From assembly GCA_018806915.1 (NCBI GenBank), contig JAGKQI010000078.1, forward strand, positions 620,001 through 684,000: a DNA stretch of 64,000 nucleotides, given 5' to 3'. Positions 36,240-46,686 of this stretch are shown here, piece after piece. The position numbers and the translations under genes are program-made. The first letter of the stretch is position 1. Each line of letters starts with the position of its first letter. Under the pieces are notes generated by a model, which had not been told where the DNA came from, ran no database searches, and was given only the letters and a program-made list of their open reading frames with translations. This DNA comes from Phytophthora colocasiae. Taxonomy: Eukaryota > Oomycota > Peronosporomycetes > Peronosporales > Peronosporaceae.

Positions 36240-38903
36240 ATGGAAAACGAGGCGGAACTGCTGTGTAAGATATCTGAGCTCTATAAGAAGCTCCAAGAAA
36301 AAACCAGCGAGGACAAGCTGACGCTGTCACTACAGTGCGTGATCGTTGGTCAGGTGGGAAGCTCGTTTGATGTGGAGATCAACGATGATGCGAAGGTGAG
36401 CAAGTTAAAGAGGGTGATAAGTAACGAGAAGAAGTATCAGTTTCCTTCTCATGAGCTACAGCTCTTCCTGGCGAAGAATGACGGGGCGTGGCTCGAGTCC
36501 GGCTCCGAAGATGTGGAGAAGCTGAAGAAGGGCGGGAAGACTACTCTCGTCGAATCTCTAATACATGAAGACAAAGAGCTACGGGGGGAGAGTCTGATTT
36601 CTAAGTGCCTGGAAGGCATGGACACTCCGAAAGCGAAACAAATCCACATACTCGTGGTGGTTCCAGGTATCCTGACTACCATTGTGGTGCACGAGAGTCG
36701 AATTCCAAGTCTCACGGATGAGCTGGCGTATTACCAAAGACTTGGTCTAGAGATCCAGAACAACTGCCAACAGTACTGTGGTCCGATTCTCACCACGATC
36801 GACGAAATGTATAAGGAGCCACATCCAAAGCCTTTTATCTATGTTGGGGGGTCATCTGGAATGGGGAAGACGCAGCTGGCGTTTGCTTTGGGGGGTGAAG
36901 GACGCAAACAACGACCATGGTTTTATTGGCCTCTTGGTGCCACCGGAATTGATTGCCAAAAGGTCTACAAAAACTTCTCATCGATTGCGGATGCCTTCGG
37001 CTCGATGGTCAAGAAGGATGAGGTGGATAACCCTGAAGAAGAAGAAGAGCTTTTGTCCTGCAATTCCGATATTTACATGAAGAAGGAACTGTGGACGTAT
37101 GGCTTCATTATTGAACTGTTGGAGTACTGTTCCCGTGCTAAGGTTGGCGCGCAGATGATCCGCGTTGTAAACAAAACGTTCCGAGTGGCCAAGCGTGATC
37201 GGGAAGCTGTCAAAGCTGTGCTTTGTCAAATGGAGAAAGATGGCAAAGTGTTACCGTTCTTCATTCTGGATGAAATGACGCCAACCAGGGAGAGATTATC
37301 AGCGTTTCAACTGAATGTATTTCGTGCTTGTGGGCTGGTCGTGGTTGCTATGGGTACCGACGCCAAGATCTCGAACTTGGTTAGTCGGTCGGAACTCAGT
37401 CGTACGGACGCTCATTGGTGGATGAGTGTTGTGCCTCATTTCCCAGCTTATCAATCTATCCCCCTTTCGGATCCGGCGAAGAAAGAAGCATGGGAGAGGA
37501 CGATAGAATTGTACTCGGTCGTGGACCTCATTGCCAAGAATTCTCGTGGTTTGTTTTCTCGGTATTTCGTGGACGCTGTGTCACAATTCGTTCTGGAAGT
37601 TGCTGGAAATGAAACATTCGAGTTGGCCGACTTGCTAGACAATGCGTTCGAGGCTATACATGCCAAGCTTCTGATGGTGAAAGGTTTCATGTGCACTCCG
37701 CATGGGAGACATGCACAGATGAAGGCATTATCGTACGCCAATGCCAACAGTGAAGCTATTGATTTCAAGATTCTTAATGGATGTGTTTACGGCACTGAAA
37801 GTCCTGATAGAACGCATCCAGCTACTGGTGGTGACAGCATGAGTGAACTTTCTGGTCAGAAGCGCCCAGCTTCCAGTGATGACAGCACGGATAAACGTCC
37901 CGCGAAAAGATTAAAAGTGGAGGTTACGGGCATGGATCGCCATTTTGCAAACTTGGACGACCAAGATATTACTGATGTGGATGTATCAAGGCGCAGCCTT
38001 CAGTATAGAAAGACAACAACCCCTTGGAGGACAGCCTGTCGATTTCCAGCCGTGGAGAAGGATGTGCTGCTGTACCTGGCAGTGCTCGGTGGGAAGCGGT
38101 CAGCGTATTACGACTCCGACGATGATAAAGAATATTCAACAGCTTTCATTTTTGAAGAGTATCGCTCAGGAATGGGCTCTCCCTCCCATACTAACACGAA
38201 CGCTGCTAATAACGATGGGAATGAACTCGAGAACGCGGTCGCCCATGCGCTTTTCTGTGCTTCGAGAAGAAATGGTGTGCGAGGAACCACCTTTAACGAT
38301 TTTTTCTCCGATTTACTAGGTGAATTTCAGCACGAGACGTTCCAGAGTGTATACAACTTTGATGCCAGTGCGCTGTTGTTGGAGAGATACACTGGTTTAA
38401 AGCAAAAGTTCGCAGGTATGTCGATCCCGTTTTTGGGTCCGCTTAACGCGGAATGGCCGGAATATCTTGTTGGCCTCAATGGTGACGGTAACAATGCCTG
38501 CAACTTCGGTCATCTTTTTCGCGCTCAGAACTTCGAGAGATTGGATTGTTACGTGATGGTCCCTGGAGATACCAATCCACTGTTCATTTGTGAATATAAA
38601 CATTGGAGGATGAAACTTGATAGTGGTGCGCTGAAGAAAATCATCGAGGGTTTGAATGGTGAGTGCACAGGGCATGAAAACGAGGGTGGTCAGCGAAAGC
38701 TAAAGTGGAAAAGGTGGGATCTTGCGCTCGTCTTTTGCCAGGAGCTCACTCATTTTCAGCAGGATCGCATAAGTGGTTGGAAGTCGCCTGGTCTTGGTAT
38801 CGTCACGGTCGATTGCAACACTGGGGTGGTGAAGTGGATTGTCGAGCCTGTAGCTGGGGAGAAATTGGTAATTGTGCTTCAGATAGGGATTGTGCTTTCT
38901 TGA
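36240..38903 (+). CDS. Crinkler (CRN) effector with NTPase and REase-type domain, copy 2
   Basis: 887 residues with the same domain order as copy 1: ubiquitin-like header with LQLFLAK, IHILVVVP, P-loop GGSSGMGKTQ, Walker B FFILDE, nuclear signal near 541-561, and nuclease core Asp769...Glu785-Tyr-Lys787. From about residue 62 to the end only a few percent of residues differ from copy 1. Residues about 20-60 of the header differ strongly and include a 2-residue length change. The frame is intact. Similarity between the two arms continues about 40 bp past the stop. It is probably an effector acting in plant (or other host) cells; the nuclease activity is inferred from the motif. Confidence 0.92.
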   Translation: MENEAELLCKISELYKKLQEKTSEDKLTLSLQCVIVGQVGSSFDVEINDDAKVSKLKRVISNEKKYQFPSHELQLFLAKNDGAWLESGSEDVEKLKKGGKTTLVESLIHEDKELRGESLISKCLEGMDTPKAKQIHILVVVPGILTTIVVHESRIPSLTDELAYYQRLGLEIQNNCQQYCGPILTTIDEMYKEPHPKPFIYVGGSSGMGKTQLAFALGGEGRKQRPWFYWPLGATGIDCQKVYKNFSSIADAFGSMVKKDEVDNPEEEEELLSCNSDIYMKKELWTYGFIIELLEYCSRAKVGAQMIRVVNKTFRVAKRDREAVKAVLCQMEKDGKVLPFFILDEMTPTRERLSAFQLNVFRACGLVVVAMGTDAKISNLVSRSELSRTDAHWWMSVVPHFPAYQSIPLSDPAKKEAWERTIELYSVVDLIAKNSRGLFSRYFVDAVSQFVLEVAGNETFELADLLDNAFEAIHAKLLMVKGFMCTPHGRHAQMKALSYANANSEAIDFKILNGCVYGTESPDRTHPATGGDSMSELSGQKRPASSDDSTDKRPAKRLKVEVTGMDRHFANLDDQDITDVDVSRRSLQYRKTTTPWRTACRFPAVEKDVLLYLAVLGGKRSAYYDSDDDKEYSTAFIFEEYRSGMGSPSHTNTNAANNDGNELENAVAHALFCASRRNGVRGTTFNDFFSDLLGEFQHETFQSVYNFDASALLLERYTGLKQKFAGMSIPFLGPLNAEWPEYLVGLNGDGNNACNFGHLFRAQNFERLDCYVMVPGDTNPLFICEYKHWRMKLDSGALKKIIEGLNGECTGHENEGGQRKLKWKRWDLALVFCQELTHFQQDRISGWKSPGLGIVTVDCNTGVVKWIVEPVAGEKLVIVLQIGIVLS

Positions 38904-38944
38904 AAGTTTCTGCTGTGACTCCGCTCTGGCAGTTATGGCAGTAG

Positions 38945-39332
38945 CCCTTGCGCGTAGTACAGGCGAGTACAAGGTCCCAGTTATGCCACACTGACCTTCA
39001 GATCCTGAAGACTCAGCAGCGCTGGTCTTCTCATTTATGTTCGTAAGGAAGAAGAAAGTCGTTGATTAACTTGAGCGGACAGTCGTCTTGCAGACCTATG
39101 CTAGTACGTTTATAGCAATTCTAACTTCGCGGAATCCATATGCGTTGTCTTGGAAGGTTTGGAAACAATTCAGTACGTTCGGGCTCAAAAACCAAACGCG
39201 TAAACACTCGATTAAGCTCTTCGCCGTCAATGTTTCAATCCGATGAAAGAAAAGAAAGGATAATGGCTTCGAAAGGAAGCCTGCATGTTCGGGATACTTG
39301 GCGCCACTGTTTCGTCTTTCGGATGATTTAGA
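38945..39332. other. No gene seen
   Basis: Stretch between the end of the CRN inverted repeat and the LINE relic. No domain, splice structure or repeat copy is recognised. Confidence 0.45.
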
Positions 39333-39935
39333 TCACTCGACACAAAAACTACTGGTACTATAGTTCAGTAGTACAAGTGCCCTAGAAGGTAGAATGGTTT
39401 GATTAACTAGTTTCTCGTCTGTGTGCGACCATCTTAAATGGAATGTTTGCAGCCACCGCCACCCATAGAGATGGGGGTGTTGCACAGCTAAATGCTCTTC
39501 GTAGCCCACCCGTTTCCGGATGAGGGACAACCCGCTGGTATATACTCCGCATTTGATAGTATAATGTGAAAATATCCCGAAACACAATGCGTGGGCCTAA
39601 CTCAGGTTCCAGTTTAGCACAGACCATTTCAAAAAGGCTCCAGAGCTTAGCCACTGACGATCATTATCCAGAAAATCCGCGATACAATGCTTGTTTGCTG
39701 ATGCTAGAGCTCGACACAGCTTTCGAAACTTAACAGACCCTGTTTCCAGTGGCATTGACGTTGCTAGTTGAAAATCTTAGTACTTGTTCCACCAAATTGG
39801 ACTGTAAAGAGCGTATTGAACGACTTGAAGTCGACTACTTGAAAGGGATCTTCGGTCTGGCCATTGTAGTCGATTCCATTCTCGCAATAGTTGGCGCCAC
39901 CAGACAGGTAACATCGTTGCCCTCCACCTTGATGG
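39333..39935 (-). pseudogene. LINE retrotransposon relic, 3' part of ORF2
   Basis: Minus-strand frames give fragments typical of the end of a LINE ORF2: PVWWRQLLREWNRLQW next to the insertion point, and a later KFRKLCRALASANKHCIADF. Several stops and frameshifts are present. The same relic continues at 50042-50470 on the far side of the Gypsy element. Removing the element and one copy of ATGG joins the two parts in frame. Confidence 0.6.
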
Positions 39936-40870
39936 TGTAGCGTAGCCTCTTATCTCGCCCGGCTAGTTGGGCGTGTCGTATAGCCCGCTGCCGTCCTAGA
40001 GCGACGAACAGGCGTTTGCTCGCTTACAACTCCTCCACTGGCCAACAGCACCCACTTGGTACTGCGCCGGATCTCCCGTAAAACGGTACGGTAGATCCTA
40101 TTTATTAACCTCGCTCAATCTACACACTACCACGTCTTTCGTTCGTCTCACGGTCCTTACAGGAGCTCCGGTTCCTCAGTCTTGTGCTCGTCAGCAAGTC
40201 CTAGCGCCCACTCCGTGTGCGGTCGAATTCACACGACCAGCAAGTCCTCACCCTCGTGGCAAGTATCCTGCTGCTGCCGCCCGACACGTCGTTGCCAGCC
40301 CAGTCGTCACCCGCCCCAAGCTTCGTCCCCGTCACCTGCCTGCTCGGAAGTTTTGTGCCCCTCGGGAGCCCTCGTTCACGTCCACGTCTGGAGGCCTCTC
40401 GCCTCACTCAACACGATCCCCGCGAAGACCAACGACCCGCTCAGCCGCTTGCCTCCCGTGACCACCGAACTCTGCCCGTCGCGGCAAAATCTCCAACTCT
40501 GCGCCCTCTGTGGCGAATCTCAAACTGAAGCTCCGGCCTCGCCGTCGCTCAAGATGCTCCTCCTCATCGCCAAGACCGCTCCCTCGTGCAGCAGCTCTCG
40601 TCATGAGTCCCTCGCGTCGTACCACTTCTGCTACTCAGTCTCCGCCGAGCGCATCTTCTCGTAGGCCTCCACGCCCAATCAACATCCCAGCAGCGCGCTG
40701 CGCTCGCCGTTCATTCGCCGTTACTGGTCCCGCTGGACCTCCACGTTCGTGCTGTGCTGGTGCCATCCTTCAACCACGCGCTCCACGGCCGACACGTCCT
40801 TCTCGCCGTCCTTAGGTTCGCTGTCCTTAGGTTCGCCGTTCGCTGCCGTCTCAAGATTCAACCCGCTACA
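39936..40870 (-). repeat. 3' LTR of Gypsy element 1
   Basis: 935 bp. On the minus strand it starts TGTAGCGGG and ends GCTACA. The pol stop codon is formed by its first bases. A TTAATAAATAGG stretch, probably the polyadenylation region, is shared with the LTRs of element 2. Confidence 0.93.
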
Positions 40871-42854
40871 CGCCTTCCCCACATTTAGGGTCTTCCACGA
40901 CTCTACCGTCTCTAAACAGTCTCTCGTACTCGTCGACTGACACCCACCGTCGTCCATCGCCTTCTCCAGACACCTCGCCGGTTGGCCGTCGCCACACTTC
41001 TCGTTCGGGTTGGAGCTCGAACTCCAAGACGTACTGCCCCGCGGCGTTTCGTCTTCTCCGCCGTCGTAGCTCCACCAAAGGCTCGTTCTGCTGCCCGTCT
41101 GTCTTCTCACGCGCCACTGTTCTTCGACGCCGTTTCTTTCCTCCTGCTCCCGTTGCCTCACGCACGGGAGCCTTCGTTGCTCTACCAGTCTCGCTGTTCG
41201 CCGGTCTTGCGTTGCCGTCCGTTTCTTCATTCTCGTACCGCAACTCGTCTGCAATGTCCTTCGCTGCCGCCGCCAGAAAATCCTCAGGGTAGTGATAGGA
41301 AACCAAGAATGATACGTGAGCGATAATCTGTTCGCCGTCGCCCTCCGTGTCTTCTCGTTCAAGTAGATAGTTGTCGTAACCGACAGCCTCAATTATCCTC
41401 AGCGGTCCCATCCACTGGTGCGCTAACTTCGTCGCCTTCGGCCCTCTCGGTGGCCGATACATCCACACCCTATCATTCGTCCGGAACGTCCGTCGCCGTC
41501 TCACCTGCCTGTCATAGTGCCGAGCTTGTCGTTGCTGCTCGCGCGTCCTCGCCTTCTCTGCGCACTCGTGGCTCCTTTTCAATGTCGCCAACAAATTCTG
41601 GTGATACGCACTCAGCTCTCCAGCTTCCGTCCGCCCCGTCGTCCTCAATAACTCGTTCGGGCTCTTCAAGCGCCGTCCCAATATCAACTCGTTTGGGGAC
41701 AATGCAACCGTCGAGTGCCGCCCAGAATTGTACGAGTAAACCGCGAAGCTCACCCAACGCTCCCAGTCGCGCTGCTCTTCGTCTTGCATAAATGTCGCCA
41801 CGATGTCCTTCCACGTCCGGTTAAATCTCTCCACCAGGCCAATCATTTGGGGTCGGTAAGGCACGGGGTTCGTCTGCCTCGCCTGCAACATCGCCACCAA
41901 TTCCTCGATCACCTTGCCGGTCAACTCGGGTGCTCCGTCCGTTAAAAGCTCCCGGAACGGCCCAAATTTCAGAACCACGTCCTTCATCAGGAACTCGGCC
42001 ACGTTCTCCGCCACGTGCCGATCCACCGTCGTCGCCACCACATAGCGCGTAACATACTCCACCGCTGCTATCACGTAACGTTTGCCGCCATCGCTCGCAG
42101 GTAATGGGCCTGCCACGTCCAAAGCCCACCTGTCGCCTACGTCACCTCCTCGTATACTGCGCAGCGGCGGCACCACCTCTCTGGGTCTCGCCTTCCTGCT
42201 TCCGCACTCTCTACATCCGCGCACCCATTTCTTCACCTCGTTTTGCAGTCCCGGCCACCAGTACGTTGCTGCAATCCTCGCGTAAGTGTGTGGAGCCCGC
42301 AAATGGCCCGCCCACACCGAATCATGACACTCTTTAAACACCACGGCCCACAATGCCGGGGGTAAAATCACCCGCTGTCCTTTCACCGTCTCTATCAACA
42401 CCAAGCCGAACACCCTGGACACCTTCTGTCCTCGATACTCGCCCTCCGACATTAATCGCTGCACCAACCGACTCTTCGCCTGTTCCTCCTGGATCTCGTC
42501 GTCAGTAACTTGCAGGGTCTGCTCGGTTAGCCGTCGCCTCTCGACTTCTGCTGCACGCCGCCGCCGGTGGTCTCTATCCTGCCCGTCCGTCGCGCCAGTC
42601 ACTGTCGCTCCGCTCAACGTTACATCCGCCATCGACTCATCGTCGGGTTGGTCACCCGACACCTCCTGTGCCGCCACCATATCGTCACTCGCCTGCAGGT
42701 TCTCAGCTACCGCCTCACCCACCAACGCCGAACCGTCCACTATCGCCGTCGGTACGCACACCGGATCCGCGCCTCCCGTCACTGCCTTCGTCCTTGGTCG
42801 CTCGTCACTCATTGTCCCGGCGTACTGGAATCGTGCCACACGCCGCCTCAGCAC
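40866..42854 (-). CDS. Pol, integrase part, Gypsy element 1 (frameshifted)
   Basis: 662-residue frame. It includes an H-H-C-C zinc region (HLRAPHTYARIA..., CRECGSRK), the integrase core with LDVAG (Asp), TDGAPE (Asp) and GLVERFNRT (catalytic Glu, 41829-41831), and a C-terminal GPY/F-type module (HQWMGPLRI). In element 2 the same sequence is continuous with RT/RNase H, so this frame is the second half of pol after a one-base-type shift near 42805-42854, not a separate gene. The stop TAG is in the LTR. Confidence 0.88.
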   Translation of the reverse strand: MLRRRVARFQYAGTMSDERPRTKAVTGGADPVCVPTAIVDGSALVGEAVAENLQASDDMVAAQEVSGDQPDDESMADVTLSGATVTGATDGQDRDHRRRRAAEVERRRLTEQTLQVTDDEIQEEQAKSRLVQRLMSEGEYRGQKVSRVFGLVLIETVKGQRVILPPALWAVVFKECHDSVWAGHLRAPHTYARIAATYWWPGLQNEVKKWVRGCRECGSRKARPREVVPPLRSIRGGDVGDRWALDVAGPLPASDGGKRYVIAAVEYVTRYVVATTVDRHVAENVAEFLMKDVVLKFGPFRELLTDGAPELTGKVIEELVAMLQARQTNPVPYRPQMIGLVERFNRTWKDIVATFMQDEEQRDWERWVSFAVYSYNSGRHSTVALSPNELILGRRLKSPNELLRTTGRTEAGELSAYHQNLLATLKRSHECAEKARTREQQRQARHYDRQVRRRRTFRTNDRVWMYRPPRGPKATKLAHQWMGPLRIIEAVGYDNYLLEREDTEGDGEQIIAHVSFLVSYHYPEDFLAAAAKDIADELRYENEETDGNARPANSETGRATKAPVREATGAGGKKRRRRTVAREKTDGQQNEPLVELRRRRRRNAAGQYVLEFELQPEREVWRRPTGEVSGEGDGRRWVSVDEYERLFRDGRVVEDPKCGEGV

Positions 42855-45800
42855 CGCGTCCTGTCGTCGCCTCGGTCGTTGCCTCCAACATCGCGCGTTC
42901 GGGCGCCGTCGTCGCGCCGTGTACTGCTGAATCCCGTGTCGTCACTGCAGCTCCGTCCGTCTCCACGTCCACAGCAAAGTCCCGCAGCGCTCGTTCGACT
43001 TCCGCCTGCCACTGCCGCTCACCTTCTTTCCTTGTAGTGGCCCGAGTCACCCGTCGGTTGACCGTCGGCACCGTCCTCGCCTTCCGTTGTCGCCGTCTGT
43101 CCTTACTGTCTACCGCGTCGCCCGAACTCGTCCTCATTATCGTCTCTACGGGCTTCTCGTCCACGTGTTTGCCCTCGTCTTGTACGTCGAGCGAACCAGC
43201 AGTCGCTCCCGTTTCCGACGCCACGCCGTCCACGCTCGCTCCCTCGTTAATAGCACCCGTCGTACCGCCATCTGCAGCGCCTCGCGCCGTCCTCGACCGC
43301 CCTTGTTTCGCCGTCCGTCGTTTCGACCGCCGTCTCTTTCCAACCGCCGCTCGCGTCGCGCCCTTTGCTGGAGGTCCTTGCCCAGCTTCTCGCCGCAACC
43401 GCGCACGCCGTCGTCTACCAACCGCCGCTCGCATCAAACCAACCGCCGGAGCCCTCGAGAGCGCATCTGCCACCACATTAGTGTTTCCTGGTCTATATTC
43501 GACTACAAAGTCGAATTCTTGCAGGGTCAGCGCCCAACGATGGAGCTTGCCCGTCAGGTTCGCACTTGTCATCAGCCACCGCAAGGCCGAGTGATCCGTA
43601 ATTATGACAAACTGCCGCCCGTACAAGTAGGGCCGAAACAGCTTCACCGCCCAGACCACCGCCAAACACTCCAGTTCTGTGATACCATACTTGCTCTCGG
43701 TCTCGCTATTAACCTTACTCGCATACGCCACAGGTTGCCAGCCCTTGCCTTGGTCCTGCATCAAGCATGCGCCAAGTCCAACAACACTCGCATCCGTCAC
43801 CACTCGAAATGGCAGTCGAAAGTCAGGATAGATAAGGAGAGGTTTGCTTGTTAGGATCGCTTTCACCTTCTCGAACGCTTCATCCTGCTTCGTCGTCCAT
43901 TCCCACGCCACTTTCTTTCTCAACAACTTTGTCATTGGCGCCATAATCGACCCGAATCCTTCCACGAATCGTCGATAATAGCCCGCCAGATGCACAAACC
44001 GCTTGACCTCGTGAGCGTCGCGAGGCTTCGGAAACTCCCGTACAGCTGTGATCAGCCGCTCCACCGGTCTCACCCCCTCGTTGCTCAACTCATGGCCCAA
44101 GTACTCCATCGATCGCATGGCGAAGCTGCACTTCTTCAGCTTCAACGTCAGCCCAGCCATCGACAGTCTCTCCAACACCGTCGCCAGTTCTACTACGTGC
44201 CGCTCGATCCCGCCACGCGTAAAAATAATGATGTCATCTAGATACACTAGACACGTGCTCCACGTGAGCCCTCTCAACACATGATTCATCATTCTTTGAA
44301 AAGTAGACGGCGCGTTCGTAAGTCCAAAGGGCATCCTCACGAAACGATACAGTCCTCTCTTCGTCGTAAACGCCGTCTTGTCTCGATCTTCTGGTGCAAC
44401 TAATATCTGCCAGTACCCTGCTTTTAAATCCAAGGTCGTGAAGAGCAAAGCGCCACCCAACGCCTCTAGCGTCTCGTCGATCCGGGGCAGAGGATACACA
44501 TCTTTTTTCGTCACCTTATTAAGAGCACGATAGTCAATGCAAAACCGTATTTCTCCATCTTTCTTGCGCACTAAAACAACGGGAAATCCCCATGCACCAT
44601 CTCCTTCTTCGATAACGCCGGCACGGAGCATCTTTTCCACGTTCTCTTCAATTACCTTGTCCTCCGTCTGAGCCTGTCGACGTCGCTTCAACATGATCGG
44701 GGCCGTCTCGCCAGTGTCGATGTGGTGGTGGATGTTCAACGCTGTAGCCGGAGGGCAGTCACTTTCGTCCGCCGACAACCCCCGGTACACACGCAACAAC
44801 TTCAACACCAACTCGCGAGCCTCCTGATCCTTGACGCCCAATTTTACCTCGCTCTCGTTCTTCAACGGCGTCTTGCTGTCGCCCAACTTGCTCAGCCAGT
44901 CGGTCAACCGCTTCGTTCCAAGACCGTCATTCATCGCCAGGATGGTCATATCATCGTCCACTGGAATCCACGTTCCTAACTCACGCTTGTTTGGCAAACT
45001 CGCTGCTCGATCGTTCGCATTGATCGCTGGCACCCAGGCCTTCCCGCCTCGCGCCGTTGTCACCGTTGCCGCCGACATGACTGCTCCCGTATTTCGCGTC
45101 GGGATAAACAGCCCCCGTTCACCGTCCTTTGCTGTCACGGACACTGCCACTGGCGTCACTGCCCGTGCCGTCAACCGTGCTTTCCCAGCAATCCTTACAG
45201 CAGCAACCTTCCGTCCGCCTTGCTTGTCTGTCGTCCTGAAGGGAATCACTACCGCCCTGCCGCTGTCGTTATATCTCACCTCGTTCCGTCCAAAATCCAT
45301 CGTTGCTCCACGTGCCTGCATGAAGTCCACGCCGAGAAGAAACTCGTCTGTACATCCTGAGACCACCAAAGCTTCCACACTTATCAACTCGTCGTACACG
45401 TTTTTAAACTCGAAACTCCACACTCCGACCACGTCCAGCAAGAAACCACCGATGCCCTCCACGTAGTCCACGGGCGCCACGTTCGCCACCTTGTCCCCGT
45501 GTGCCATCCAATCAGTCCCTGCGATCGAGTATCGTGCACAGCTGTCCAGTTTCACTTCCTTGCGCACACCGTTCACCGTCAGAACTGCCGTCGGGAGCCC
45601 GTCTTCAGCGCTAACATGCTCCAGTGCGTCACCGCCGACTTCGTTCTGTGTCTGCCACTGTTTAGTGAGGCTCACCCGTGCCAAATTCTTCGTTCCTGTG
45701 TCCGAACTAACGTCTCCACTCGTACGCTGCTGCCGTCGTTCTTCCAGTGCTGTCAGTGCCTCCGTCGCTTGTTGTGTGCGTTCTGCGCGTTGCACGGTAG

Positions 45801-46686
45801 CTCGACGCTCACGTTCCTCGGCATTCTCGCGAATGGCGTTTCGTACTGCCGCCTGCTTCGCCTTTAACTTCCGTTGCTTGATTGTCTTCCGCGCCCGTCG
45901 CCGTTCCCGTCGTGCTCGAGCCACGTCACCTTCGGAGTCACCAGGACCGTCGCTACTGTCATCTTCACTCGGCTCTACGTCGCTCATCAACTGTGTCTCG
46001 CTCGGCTCCTTCTCGTCGTCCACATCGACCGGAATCGGTGCCTTCTCTTCTAAACACAGCGGGTCATCGGCTGCCACCGCTGCCGTCATCGTGTCATTCT
46101 GCTGCTGTGGGCCATACTCACCCTGTGCAACCGCACTCGCCTCCGCATTCTTGTCGCGCTCATTCCTCGTGGATGCTGTCGACGCCTTGACCGCCGCACC
46201 AGTCAGCTTCACGGTCGCAACCTTCACCGCCACGCCCGTAGGCTCACTCTCGCTCACTGCTACCTTGCCACCGTAGCCTGGAGACTCAGCATCTGCTGTA
46301 GCCACCGCGTCCGTCGTCACCACTACCTTCGCGCCTTCCCCAGCTGGACGTCGGCCACTGCCGTTCCCCGTCTCTGGTTGCTCGCTCGCTTTCTCTTGCT
46401 GCTCTCGTTCTTCCCGTACGAACCGCGTAGCAGCCCACGCCGGTCGCACCGTTGGCAAATACAACGCCGCCCGCTCCGCGTCGCGCATCGCCACCTCTTC
46501 CGCCATTTCCGTCATCAATTCACTCAGTTTCCCGTCCGTCAGCGTTTCCACACGCCGCACAGCCGCCACTTCCCCGTCCAGTAGCCGTGCGTAGCCGTCC
46601 TCGCCTGTCACTTCCGTTGGTCTCTCTCGTCGGGGTGCCCTCCATGCACTCGAACGCCGTATCCCCTCAACGTCGCTCGCTACTCG
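42805..46686 (-). CDS. Pol, protease-RT-RNase H part, Gypsy element 1
   Basis: The reading starts in the -1 frame at the gag end (46686), and the first possible own start is near 46611. Domains in order: an acidic/basic spacer, an aspartic protease with KLDSCARYSIAG (the usual D-S/T-G has Cys for Gly), reverse transcriptase with LVYLDDIIIF, and RNase H with VTDASVVGLGA and a DHSALRWL end. The frame ends early at 42805 by a shift, separating it from integrase. The region just after the gag stop keeps DVEGIRRS in the pol frame, as in element 2. Confidence 0.88.
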   Translation of the reverse strand, partial: RVASDVEGIRRSSAWRAPRRERPTEVTGEDGYARLLDGEVAAVRRVETLTDGKLSELMTEMAEEVAMRDAERAALYLPTVRPAWAATRFVREEREQQEKASEQPETGNGSGRRPAGEGAKVVVTTDAVATADAESPGYGGKVAVSESEPTGVAVKVATVKLTGAAVKASTASTRNERDKNAEASAVAQGEYGPQQQNDTMTAAVAADDPLCLEEKAPIPVDVDDEKEPSETQLMSDVEPSEDDSSDGPGDSEGDVARARRERRRARKTIKQRKLKAKQAAVRNAIRENAEERERRATVQRAERTQQATEALTALEERRQQRTSGDVSSDTGTKNLARVSLTKQWQTQNEVGGDALEHVSAEDGLPTAVLTVNGVRKEVKLDSCARYSIAGTDWMAHGDKVANVAPVDYVEGIGGFLLDVVGVWSFEFKNVYDELISVEALVVSGCTDEFLLGVDFMQARGATMDFGRNEVRYNDSGRAVVIPFRTTDKQGGRKVAAVRIAGKARLTARAVTPVAVSVTAKDGERGLFIPTRNTGAVMSAATVTTARGGKAWVPAINANDRAASLPNKRELGTWIPVDDDMTILAMNDGLGTKRLTDWLSKLGDSKTPLKNESEVKLGVKDQEARELVLKLLRVYRGLSADESDCPPATALNIHHHIDTGETAPIMLKRRRQAQTEDKVIEENVEKMLRAGVIEEGDGAWGFPVVLVRKKDGEIRFCIDYRALNKVTKKDVYPLPRIDETLEALGGALLFTTLDLKAGYWQILVAPEDRDKTAFTTKRGLYRFVRMPFGLTNAPSTFQRMMNHVLRGLTWSTCLVYLDDIIIFTRGGIERHVVELATVLERLSMAGLTLKLKKCSFAMRSMEYLGHELSNEGVRPVERLITAVREFPKPRDAHEVKRFVHLAGYYRRFVEGFGSIMAPMTKLLRKKVAWEWTTKQDEAFEKVKAILTSKPLLIYPDFRLPFRVVTDASVVGLGACLMQDQGKGWQPVAYASKVNSETESKYGITELECLAVVWAVKLFRPYLYGRQFVIITDHSALRWLMTSANLTGKLHRWALTLQEFDFVVEYRPGNTNVVADALSRAPAVGLMRAAVGRRRRARLRREAGQGPPAKGATRAAVGKRRRSKRRTAKQGRSRTARGAADGGTTGAINEGASVDGVASETGATAGSLDVQDEGKHVDEKPVETIMRTSSGDAVDSKDRRRQRKARTVPTVNRRVTRATTRKEGERQWQAEVERALRDFAVDVETDGAAVTTRDSAVHGATTAPERAMLEATTEATTGRGAEAACGTIPVRRDNE

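Noticed and set aside
40182..40815. Small plus-strand frames repeated at 40.2-40.8 kb and 49.3-50.0 kb as duplicated genes
   Set aside because: They lie entirely in the two identical LTRs, have no domain, and are on the strand opposite to the element.
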